Shown here: piece after piece, positions 57,301 to 59,747 of the stretch | Layout of the letters: every line of letters starts with the position of its first letter | Position numbering within the stretch: the first letter of the stretch is position 1 | NCBI RefSeq assembly: GCF_905163445.1 | Contig: NC_053183.1 | Coordinates: forward strand, 10,292,001 to 10,356,000 | Direction of reading: 5' to 3' | Length of the DNA stretch: 64,000 bases | Source: Pararge aegeria | Taxonomy: Eukaryota; Arthropoda; Insecta; Lepidoptera; Nymphalidae | Notes under the pieces: model-generated | Told to the model about the DNA's origin: nothing | Seen by the model: only the letters and a program-made list of their open reading frames with translations | Databases searched by the model: none | Translations under genes and position numbers: made by a program

Positions 57301-57840
57301 ATAACTGAGACCGCTGATTTAAATAACGTTTTTATCACATAACTGATGTTAAGGAAATCTGGTACTTGCCTATATCTAGGTTTCTTACAGCAAGAAAATT
57401 TGAATCTCAATAACACTCATAAATTTTATTCAGTTAAAGTACAACGATACAACCTTGTACTATATGAATACAAAAAAATATGAATTAGCCGTTAAAAACT
57501 AAATAATAATAGTATCAGTTTTAATAAAGTATATAAAAATTCATACAGTTATTGTCTATGTTTCAGGACTGACAAGTTCATCCAGCAGACCATTCGTCAT
57601 AAATTTGCATCGTGCACCGTTCTAACTATTGCTCATCGCTTAAATACGATAATGGACTCCGACAGAGTTATAGTTATGAACACCGGAGAAGTAGCGGAAT
57701 TCGACCATCCTTACATTCTTCTCTCCGATCCCAACAGTATATTTTCCTCAATGGTTAGAGAAACTGGAGAAAAAAGTAGTGAAAAATTATTTGAAATATC
57801 TAAAGAGATGTATTTCCAAAGCAATATGAACGAGAAATAA
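17735..57840 (+). CDS. ABCC4-like: ABCC subfamily (MRP4-like) ABC transporter, complete 25-exon gene, 1362 residues
   Basis: Twenty-five exons with GT-AG introns sum to 4089 nt and close in frame at TAA 57838-57840. The product has the short MRP layout TMD1-NBD1-TMD2-NBD2 without TMD0. NBD1: Walker A GAVGSGK 508-514, Q543, LSGGQ 598-602, Walker B IYLLDD 618-623, H655. NBD2: Walker A GRTGAGKSS 1141-1149, Q1188, FSVGQ 1239-1243, Walker B ILIMDE 1259-1264, H1295. NBD1 has Asp623 where NBD2 has the catalytic Glu1264, the asymmetry usual in ABCC proteins. Such proteins export organic anions, conjugates and xenobiotics across the plasma membrane. Length fits ABCC4 relatives (about 1300-1350 residues). 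Insect members of this group are often named after Drosophila l(2)03659, and lepidopteran ABCC2 and ABCC3 fall in it too. Exact orthology is unresolved. Splice junctions come from sequence and phase, not from transcripts. Confidence 0.93.
20896..21092. mobile_element. MITE with about 57-bp terminal inverted repeats
   Basis: The left arm (GTGGCGTGCATAGAGGGTAT, GCACACGGTATGCAGATGAT, ATAAAATGAAGAAAATCT) pairs with the right arm, whose reverse complement reads GTGGTATAAAGGGTATGCAC, AGGGTATGCACATGATATAA, AATAAAGAAAATCT. The inner region is also partly self-complementary (GAGTTATAAATATTTAAGGG-like). No coding capacity. Confidence 0.75.
21655..21850 (-). mobile_element. SINE family 2 copy, reversed and diverged
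   Basis: Plus-strand blocks GGTCTCTTCCCAGAATGAGA, TTTAGGCCATAGACAACCAC, GCTGGCTAAGTGCGGATTGG and GAGAACACTGTGAAGAACTC are the reverse complement of the SINE 3' half, with an internal AGACT-rich expansion. Confidence 0.65.
22007..22138 (+). CDS. ABCC exon 2 (residues 75-119, start of TMD1)
   Basis: Acceptor TTACAG|AAATTGG, donor GAG|GTACGT. Encodes NWLEAEAESR and the first hydrophobic stretch (SFLPGGILQFLYVGL). Confidence 0.9.
22139..23734 (+). other. Intron 2 (1.6 kb)
   Basis: Contains a short (AAG)n run at about 22438-22459. Otherwise AT-rich with no recognised element. Confidence 0.5.
23735..23939 (+). CDS. ABCC exon 3 (residues 119-187, TMD1)
   Basis: Acceptor CATCAG|AACCG, donor AAAG|GTAAGT, phase 0 at the end. 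Encodes two hydrophobic stretches around PLLFAQLLKYW and AAAMVVANLVAAFF, and the FGMKLRIATSTLMFRK coupling region. Confidence 0.92.
24018..24081. repeat. Imperfect hairpin, about 64 bp
   Basis: TTTGAAAGAAAAAGACAAAA..CTGCCA pairs with TGGCAG..TTTTGTCTTCTTCTTTCAAA around a short AT loop. Confidence 0.75.
24105..24245 (-). mobile_element. SINE family 1 copy, 5' half, reversed
   Basis: Plus strand reads CATTTTCCAGTTGTGGGAAT, CTTAGAAAGCAGGGTCGCTG, CCCAATGCGCCAATCGGCCG, the reverse complement of the tRNA-like head. The 3' part is short or lost. Confidence 0.75.
25125..25345 (+). mobile_element. SINE family 1 copy
   Basis: Reads GGCTTTCTGAGTCAAGGCTG, GGATTCGATTCCCACAACTG, then ATGAATGTTTTTCACTGTCC, ATTCGTCAGTCATCTTAGTA and GGCGATGTGTGTACTGTCGT. 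The first tRNA-like bases are missing. Confidence 0.75.
25471..25696 (+). CDS. ABCC exon 4 (residues 188-263, TMD1)
   Basis: Acceptor TTTTAG|ATAATG, donor CAAG|GTTACT (weak donor). Encodes GETTAGKVVNLLSNDLQRFD, the strongly conserved ABCC motif, and two membrane segments. Confidence 0.95.
25722..26217 (+). mobile_element. RTE-like LINE tail ending in (GGGATA)n
   Basis: Begins CTAGCTGTTGCCCGCGACTT and ends ACATTTATAATATTAGTAGG, then about six GGGATA units (26178-26217). Shares long blocks with 44255-44640, including AAATCGGTTATAATTTGTCG and CATCCCCTCTCCCAAAGGAA. The tandem run is an extension of its own last bases, as expected for a LINE 3' end. Confidence 0.75.
26255..26365 (-). repeat. Interspersed repeat, reversed relative to 37335
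   Basis: The minus strand reads AGTCCATTGCTGGACTGAAA, then a GTGGGCAGACATGTTGGTGA block, matching CAGTCCACTGCTGGACTGAA and the following block at 37335-37425. Confidence 0.55.
26367..26424. repeat. Hairpin, about 58 bp
   Basis: GGATTACATTTAGAAGTTTT pairs with AAAACCTCTAAATGTAATCC around a short spacer; one mismatch in about 22 pairs. Confidence 0.85.
27478..27575 (+). repeat. SINE family 3 fragment
   Basis: CAGGGCAATTTGGGAAGTTA, TAATTTCAGAGGCTTCG, AGCTTAGTTACCATCCTACC and CAAAGACTTGC match the middle of the family. Confidence 0.6.
27690..27965 (+). mobile_element. SINE family 2 copy
   Basis: Nearly full length: GATTGGGTAGGACTTCAACT, GAGTTCTAATCCCAGCACGC, TTTTCTAAGTTACGTGCGTT, AATATCACTTGCTTCTACGG, GGACTACGGCCTTAACCC, GGGATGAGACCCC, ending in GATGATGATGAT. 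Confidence 0.8.
28198..28295 (+). CDS. ABCC exon 5 (residues 263-295, intracellular loop of TMD1)
   Basis: Acceptor TTTCAG|GTTTTC, donor CAG|GTGGGA. Encodes KTDERIKVMSEVINGIQ, the conserved ABCC loop. Confidence 0.95.
28343..28610 (+). mobile_element. SINE family 3 copy, near full length
   Basis: GCACAGCGGTGAGCGCTGTG, AAGTGGGAGGTCACAGGTTG, ATCACCCTACCGAGAAAGAT, TAGCGTTCCGG, CATACCCCCTTACAGGTTAA, GTCAAGGGCTAACTTGTGGT, then an A-run. Confidence 0.8.
29267..29310. repeat. Perfect 44-bp palindrome
   Basis: The two 22-base halves are exactly complementary with no loop, centred on ACATATGT at 29285-29292. It could extrude as a cruciform or be a tiny hairpin element. Confidence 0.97.
30046..30107 (+). 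repeat. Tandem duplication, about 30 bp
   Basis: CAGTTTAATAAAGTCAATAT followed by ATGTATAATA occurs twice in a row. Confidence 0.95.
30139..30348 (+). repeat. Tandem duplication, 108-bp period
   Basis: TTAAATTCAATCTCAGGCA.G through AAAAAGCTCTATTAGATGAA occurs at 30139-30240 and again at 30247-30348, with roughly 7 substitutions. It is older than the 77-bp duplication at 13.7 kb. Confidence 0.95.
31362..31559 (+). CDS. ABCC exon 6 (residues 296-361, TMD1)
   Basis: Acceptor TTTACAG|GTAATA, donor ATT|GTAAGT. Encodes VIKMYAWEIPF, the conserved continuation of the loop, then membrane segments. Confidence 0.95.
31560..35826 (+). other. Intron 6 (4.3 kb)
   Basis: AT-rich. Around 34110-34470 the phrases GCATCCTTCTTTTACTCAGC and GTATCCTTCTTTCACGCAGC recur, suggesting diverged LINE-tail fragments. 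A clearer tail lies at 35063-35768. Frames at 32020-32280 and 34892-35128 are not supported as exons. Confidence 0.5.
35063..35768 (+). mobile_element. RTE-like LINE tail, diverged
   Basis: Starts ACTAGTGGGTGCCAGCGACC, comparable to CTAGCTGTTGCCCGCGACTT at 25723. Ends GTTTCGCATTTATAACATTA then GTA, the family's terminal block. The middle is poorly conserved. Confidence 0.55.
35827..35953 (+). CDS. ABCC exon 7 (residues 362-404, end of TMD1)
   Basis: Acceptor TTGCAG|ATATAC, donor TTTG|GTAAGA. Encodes the last TMD1 segment and SLRRVQEFLEF, leading to NBD1. Confidence 0.93.
36301..36348. repeat. Perfect 20-bp inverted repeat, 8-base loop
   Basis: TATAATATACAAAATAATTG (36301-36320) is exactly complementary to 36329-36348. 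Confidence 0.97.
36757..36798. repeat. 12-bp inverted repeat containing CCAAT
   Basis: TGCGACCAATCA (36757-36768) and TGATTGGTCGCA (36787-36798) are exact inverted copies 18 bases apart. Paired CCAAT boxes or a tiny element terminus are possible. Confidence 0.9.
37335..37440 (+). repeat. Interspersed repeat sharing sequence with the RTE 5' region
   Basis: CAGTCCACTGCTGGACTGAA, then TTTGACCATAATCACCACGC, TGGGCTGACGGGTTGTTGAT. The second part resembles 2940-2985. Confidence 0.6.
37560..38025 (-). mobile_element. Decayed LINE, C-terminal part of the reverse-transcriptase ORF
   Basis: On the minus strand, 38024-37800 encodes LYGCETWKYSAKLVNKLQVF and INKCLRTFL, a hallmark of LINE ORF2 C-terminal regions. 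Further downstream, 37720-37640 reads GRPKATWKRSLEAEMKAAI, another hallmark, in a different frame. It differs from the RTE at 1-3190 and is broken. Confidence 0.75.
38361..38422. repeat. Near-perfect hairpin, about 28-bp arms
   Basis: AACCGCTCAAAAAAAATATG..TAGGTATA faces TATACCTACATTTTTTTTTT..GAGCGGTT around a 6-base loop. Beyond the arms TTATAAATTT and AATTTATAA also face each other, so a larger MITE of about 100 bp is possible. Confidence 0.9.
39620..39772 (+). CDS. ABCC exon 8 (residues 404-455, linker before NBD1)
   Basis: Acceptor TGGCAG|AAGACA, donor AAAG|GTAAGT. A variable polar linker; the call rests on exact phase fit and strong splice sites rather than conservation. Confidence 0.85.
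39773..40494 (+). other. Intron 8 (0.7 kb)
   Basis: No repeat or structured feature recognised. Frames across 39969-40227 on both strands are chance. Confidence 0.5.
40495..40673 (+). CDS. ABCC exon 9 (residues 455-514, NBD1 start and Walker A)
   Basis: Acceptor TATAG|GTTCAA, donor AAG|GTAAGG. Ends at the lysine of GAVGSGK, so the 6.6-kb intron 9 separates this lysine from the following serines of Walker A. Confidence 0.95.
40966..41095 (+). repeat. GC-rich minisatellite, period about 15-16 bp
   Basis: Variants of CAACGCACGCNACGCTCT recur about eight times (CTCAACGCACGCTACGCT, CTCAACTCACGCGACGCT, CTCATCGCACGTAACGCT and so on). The 100-codon frame that follows (41079-41381) is a by-product. 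Confidence 0.85.
41690..41775 (+). repeat. SINE family 1, 3' part only
   Basis: ATTAATAAAAATATTCATCA, TTCATCTTAGTACCATAAGA and TGTCGTAGTATATTTATTTA match the family tail. Confidence 0.7.
42230..42475 (+). repeat. LINE-tail-like repeat
   Basis: Ends with GATTGGTCCAGCCGTTCTTG, AGTTATGAATGGTGTAACTA, TTTCTTTTATATATAAAGAT, a pattern seen at 3' ends of insect LINE-tail repeats. Single copy here, so assignment is from memory. Confidence 0.45.
42680..42905 (-). mobile_element. Interspersed repeat family X, reversed
   Basis: On the minus strand: CTCGTCCGGGGAAGTACTAT, GAGCACATGAGGCTTACCCC, GGCGGCATGTTGCAGGACGT and TGCGTGCCCTGTGAAGTGTT. The same order occurs at 55195-55370. Confidence 0.65.
43920..44185 (+). 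mobile_element. SINE family 3 copy
   Basis: TAAGCGCTGTAATATTTTAA, GGGAGGTCCC, GTCTGGTGCGAGGCTTCGGC, TATTACCCTACCGAAAAAGA, GCGATGTCGCGTAGAAACTG and CCCCCAGGTGAGAGTGTAGT in family order. Confidence 0.75.
44255..44640 (+). mobile_element. RTE-like LINE tail ending in (GGATA)n
   Basis: About 320 bp almost identical to 25870-26180, ending ACATTTATAATATTAGTAGG, then ATAGGATAAGATAGGATAGG with further GGATA units to 44628. Confidence 0.8.
47298..47462 (+). CDS. ABCC exon 10 (residues 515-569, NBD1 Q-loop)
   Basis: Acceptor TTGCAG|TCTTCC, donor AGG|GTATGT. Starts with the Walker A serines; contains YACQEAWLFPSTVRENILFG. Confidence 0.95.
47538..47760 (+). mobile_element. SINE family 1 copy
   Basis: GACCGATTGGCACAGTGGAC, GACTGTGGGTTCGATTTCCA, CAACTAGAAAA, AAATATTCATCAGTTATCTT and ACATAACACAAGCTACG; the head is nearly complete. 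Confidence 0.8.
48608..48842. mobile_element. MITE-like element with terminal inverted repeats (copy B)
   Basis: Left arm AAGCTTAATTTGCTATACTC, CGCGAACAGCAGGAGAATCT, CTATGGTGTAATTTAT. The reverse complement of the right end reads AAGCTTCATTTGTTATACTC, CGCGAACAGCATGAGAATCT, GTATGGTGTAATTTAT. Arms are about 57 bp with only a few mismatches, so this is better preserved than copy A. No coding capacity. Confidence 0.85.
48961..49098 (+). CDS. ABCC exon 11 (residues 570-615, NBD1 signature)
   Basis: Acceptor TTCCAG|GTATGC, donor GAA|GTAATT. Contains GERGVSLSGGQRARINLARA. Confidence 0.97.
49395..49520 (+). repeat. Interspersed repeat family X, 5' part
   Basis: GCTCCTCCGGGGAAGTACTA, TGGTTATTTCTGCGGCTGAG and ACAGGCACATG match the order at 55195-55300. 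Confidence 0.55.
49600..49715 (+). mobile_element. LINE 3'-end-like repeat, second copy
   Basis: CCCGTTCTCTTGCTGTAAGT, ACAAAGGTTGCCTGTAAGAG, ATTGCTTGCAGCAATAAGGC, CGCCTTTGCATGTCTACATT as at 16690-16790, ending GAATAAAAAGG. Confidence 0.75.
49937..50104 (+). CDS. ABCC exon 12 (residues 616-671, NBD1 Walker B and H-loop)
   Basis: Acceptor TTCCAG|GCCGAT, donor GAG|GTAGGA. Contains ADIYLLDDPLSAVDANVGRQ and LVTHQ. Confidence 0.97.
50105..51026 (+). other. Introns 12 and 13 (350 and 452 bp, flanking exon 13)
   Basis: AT-rich with no repeat recognised. The start of intron 13 stays open in frame with exon 13 until 50676. Confidence 0.5.
50455..50574 (+). CDS. ABCC exon 13 (residues 672-711, end of NBD1)
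   Basis: Acceptor TTTAG|GGTGGT; the only in-phase donor is GGG|GTGTGT, weaker than the others. Contains MGTFDELVASGKEFAQLL. Read-through would add 33 residues and stop at 50676. Confidence 0.88.
51027..51277 (+). CDS. ABCC exon 14 (residues 712-795, linker and first TMD2 helix)
   Basis: Acceptor ATTCAG|AAACTG, donor TTTTG|GTAAGC. A charged linker, then LRWEVIYSYF and a hydrophobic run ending DYWISFW. Confidence 0.93.
51278..52343 (+). other. Intron 14 (1.1 kb)
   Basis: A weak LINE-tail head at 51868 (CTAGCGGTTCCCCGCGACTT) is the only recognised element. Confidence 0.45.
52344..52393 (+). CDS. ABCC exon 15 (residues 795-812, 50 nt)
   Basis: Smallest exon. Acceptor GTTACAG|GGCAAA, donor ATTG|GTAAGC. 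Encodes WANQMAIFEEAAGGAPIG in the extracellular loop. Supported by phase (2 to 1). Confidence 0.85.
52394..53051 (+). other. Intron 15 (0.66 kb)
   Basis: Nearly half is a family 2 SINE (52455-52722). The rest is AT-rich without features. Confidence 0.6.
52455..52722 (+). mobile_element. SINE family 2 copy, well preserved
   Basis: TAGCCCAGTGGGTCGGACTT, AATATCACTTGTTTCAACGG, TGAAGGAAAACATCGTGAGA, CCTGCATGCCTGAGAGTTCT, CCAATCCGCACTGGGCCAGC, GGTGGACTACGGCCTTAACT, GGAGGAGACCCGTGC. The B-box segment is deleted. Confidence 0.85.
53052..53261 (+). CDS. ABCC exon 16 (residues 812-882, TMD2)
   Basis: Acceptor CTGCAG|ATAAGG, donor TCCG|GTAAGA. Contains a hydrophobic helix and LHDRMFSTMIKGIMRFFDT, conserved in ABCC. 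Confidence 0.95.
53490..53720 (+). CDS. ABCC exon 17 (residues 882-959, TMD2)
   Basis: Acceptor TTTTAG|GCCGTA, donor ACAA|GTAAGT. Contains GRILNRFTKDMGALDEILP, two membrane segments and VKRLEGT. Confidence 0.97.
53853..53959 (+). CDS. ABCC exon 18 (residues 959-994, TMD2 loop)
   Basis: Acceptor TTTTAG|CAAAAA, donor CAG|GTCAGT. Encodes TKSPVFGMVTSSLNGIATIR, the conserved loop. Confidence 0.96.
53960..54664 (+). other. Intron 18 (0.7 kb)
   Basis: A GC-richer block at about 54000-54215 (GAGTCGCTTCCTCATTTTTG, GTCTCCATCTCGGACAGTCG) looks like a transposon remnant; family unknown. Confidence 0.4.
54665..54788 (+). CDS. ABCC exon 19 (residues 995-1036, TMD2)
   Basis: Acceptor TTGCAG|GACCTA, with the AG at 54663-54664; donor TTTG|GTAAGG. 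Encodes TAAWNCYLGG and a hydrophobic helix. Confidence 0.92.
54905..55078 (+). CDS. ABCC exon 20 (residues 1036-1094, end of TMD2)
   Basis: Acceptor TTTAG|GCGATC, donor GGAC|GTAAGT. Encodes VGLAVTQSNMLTAMLQHGAR and SVERVLEYTRIETEA, typical of the lead-in to NBD2. Confidence 0.95.
55079..56300 (+). other. Intron 20 (1.2 kb)
   Basis: Contains a family X repeat at 55195-55370 (GTCCGGAGAAGGACTACCGC, AGGCACATGAGGCTTAAGAC, GGCGGCACGTTGCAGGATGT) and a (TA)n run at about 55436-55455. Confidence 0.6.
56301..56428 (+). CDS. ABCC exon 21 (residues 1094-1136, NBD2 start)
   Basis: Acceptor TTACAG|AACTGG, donor AAG|GTACAC. Encodes LPPKWPSQGRIIFQNVNMKY and DPVLKNLNISIESGWK. Confidence 0.95.
56522..56644 (+). 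CDS. ABCC exon 22 (residues 1137-1177, NBD2 Walker A)
   Basis: Acceptor TTATAG|GTTGGT, donor CAG|GTTTGT. Contains VGIVGRTGAGKSSLISAIFR. Confidence 0.97.
56743..56865 (+). CDS. ABCC exon 23 (residues 1178-1218, NBD2 Q-loop)
   Basis: Acceptor TTGCAG|GCTTTA, donor CAG|GTAATG. Contains SIIPQEPVLFSATIRYNLDP. Confidence 0.97.
56955..57115 (+). CDS. ABCC exon 24 (residues 1219-1272, NBD2 signature and Walker B)
   Basis: Acceptor TTATAG|GTAGAC, donor CCACA|GTAAGT. Contains GGANFSVGQRQLMCLARAVL and ILIMDEATANVD. Confidence 0.97.
57116..57566 (+). other. Intron 24 (0.45 kb)
   Basis: AT-rich, no feature recognised. Confidence 0.5.
57567..57840 (+). CDS. ABCC exon 25 (residues 1272-1362, NBD2 H-loop and C-terminus)
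   Basis: Acceptor TTTCAG|GACTGA. Contains TDKFIQQTIRHKF, LTIAHRLNTIMDSDRVIVM and a polar tail ending NMNEK before TAA 57838-57840. Confidence 0.97.
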
Positions 57841-57905
57841 TTTTACAAACAGTATGAGCATTGAATAGAAGCAAGCGCTACTTAGCGGAACTATACGGAG
57901 ATATA

Positions 57906-58262
57906 CGATGAAGCTTAATTTGCTTCAACATACGAGTAGATATCGCAACAACCAGACAAAAAAATTGATACCACAACCACAGATTTTACAGCGTAAATTC
58001 TGAAAGCACGTTTCATTCTTGATTTATACACGTAGAATAACGAATTTTCTTAATGCACATTGTTTTTCCAAAATCTTCATACAAGAAGACAGACTAGTTT
58101 TTTTTTAATTGGGTCTTGGAATAGCCACCACATTTTCATTCAAAGGGATTTGGGGACGGTTTGTATTGGACACTACAGTTATTATTAGTATCAAGATATT
58201 ATTAATGGCACTCTACAGATTTGTTTAGTTGCAGCGAGCTATAGCAAATTAGGCTTAACATT
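57906..58262. mobile_element. Possible third, diverged member of the AAGCTTAATTTGCT MITE group
   Basis: The left end GAAGCTTAATTTGCTTCAAC and the reverse complement of the right end (TTAAGCCTAATTTGCTATAG) resemble the ends of copies A and B. Only about 15 bases per end match, so this is tentative. Confidence 0.35.
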
Positions 58263-58312
58263 ATTTAAGATGTATTTTAACACAGAATCAGTATCCCATT
58301 CAATACATATTA

Positions 58313-58318
58313 AATAAA
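58313..58318 (+). terminator. Candidate polyadenylation signal of the ABCC gene
   Basis: AATAAA, 473 bp after the stop codon; another AATAAA follows at 58346. Neither is confirmed, and both abut repeat sequence. Confidence 0.35.
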
Positions 58319-58351
58319 GCTAGTCCACTTTCCCAGTATGTTTGAAATAAA

Positions 58352-58520
58352 CATCATCATCATCATCATTATCAGCCCATTACCGGCCTATTATAGGACA
58401 CGGATCTTCCCTTTTCATTAAGTGAGAAAAAAAATTAGGCCGCAGTCAACCAGCTGACTAAGTGCAGATTGGTAGACATCGCATGCCTTTATTAAATAAA
58501 TTATGGAGAACTTGAGAGTT
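58352..58520 (-). mobile_element. SINE family 2 copy, reversed, 3' part
   Basis: Plus strand: ATCATCATCATCATTATCAG, CCCATTACCGGCCTATTATA, GGCCGCAGTCAACCAGCTGA, AGTGCAGATTGGTAGACATC, matching the reverse of the family 2 tail. Confidence 0.75.
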
Positions 58521-58524
58521 CTCT

Positions 58525-59200
58525 TGAGAATTTTCGTTTACTGTTAAAGCACGTGATATTTAATTTAAAAAAAAGCAACACAACCCCGAAAATTTATGGT
58601 TAGGTTAGTTTAGGTCAGAACTCGGCTCCCCCGAAAGGGACCACTTGGCTATAACTGCTTTTTAAATAGTTTATCTCAAAAGTACTGAATAAATTATTTC
58701 AATCTTATCACCATGTTAAAACAAAAGATCATACCTCTTGGTGATGGTTTACTTAATAGGGGAAGCTCCGACGAATCAGTTTATTGTTATTTATAAGATT
58801 TGTTGATTGTACCAATTTAGAGACATATTATGCAATTCATTTTGTTTCTGATATACTTTGTTTGTTATTCTGTAATTAAAATTGTTCAACCATTTGGCGG
58901 AATACATGTCATAGTTAGTAAGAATAGTAAATGTTAGGGTGTAAGTGAATTTTAAAATTGAAAACTGACTGAGTTTCGAAGTAACTCGAATGACCTGTTA
59001 TAAATCTTTTAGATATTACAAAGCAGATTCCGATTTAAGAAAGTTGTGATTATGGTATAACGAAGCTGGTGATACCTAGTATTGTAAATAAATAGGCAAT
59101 TTTATCTAGGTAAATTTAAGAAAAACAAAATGTAAATGTTTTATAGTAATAATCTAAGAAAGTAGGTATTTTTTATATAAATAATATTTTGTTACAAAAC
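58525..59200. other. AT-rich spacer between convergent genes
   Basis: No gene is seen. A short GGTTAGGTTAG motif is near 58600. Confidence 0.45.
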
Positions 59201-59217
59201 TTACCTGGTTTTATTTT

Positions 59218-59379
59218 TTAAATCATGCAAAGTATTCGCGTTCTTGGATGGCGGCATCTAAATAGGCGGTAAGCTAAAAACAAAGCAATGAGAACCAGTC
59301 CCAATAAGAAGCATTGGATCTTGTGTTCAATGAATACACTCTCCCAAGTATCATTCGTGCAATTGTCGCAACAGCTCAT
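59218..59379 (-). CDS. Small putative membrane protein, 53 residues
   Basis: ATG 59379-59377 to TAA 59220-59218, with an in-frame stop just upstream. The N-terminus is Cys-rich (MSCCDNCTND, with an NCT glycosylation sequon). One hydrophobic stretch (CFLLGLVLIALFLAYRLF, residues about 23-40) and a basic tail (RCRHPRTR) follow. The charge pattern suggests the tail is cytosolic. On the same strand TTTCAG ends at 59435 and a consensus donor CAG|GTAAGT lies at 59207-59199, so the ORF sits inside a clean 230-bp exon-like unit (59434-59205). An AATAAA (59215-59210) overlaps its 3' part. I do not recognise the family. It could be a micropeptide gene, an alternative 3' exon of the giant ORF upstream, or chance. 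Confidence 0.4.
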   Translation of the reverse strand: MSCCDNCTNDTWESVFIEHKIQCFLLGLVLIALFLAYRLFRCRHPRTRILCMI

Positions 59380-59747
59380 TGTGCCTTAACCCGTATTCGC
59401 CCGTCGGGCGTTTATTTTCCACCTTGAGTTTTAACTGAAATAAGACGATATTTATAATTATCATTTAAACTGACATATGTGGTGTATTGCCGTTTATAAA
59501 ATATAATTGTGAATTATATTATGACATCAAATAATTGAATATAAAGGCGTTAATGATATAAAAAACTATCAAAGGAATAGGCAAGATTTAATCTTAATTA
59601 AATTGCTAAAGCTTTTATCATACAATCATAATTCAGAGGAATTTACCAATTTAGTTCATTACTGCAAATTTAAACCTATTCAAAGTGGAAGTCTTCTTTA
59701 CATTTATGTCATAATTACACTTTGCAATAATTTTCATCTTAGTTAAA

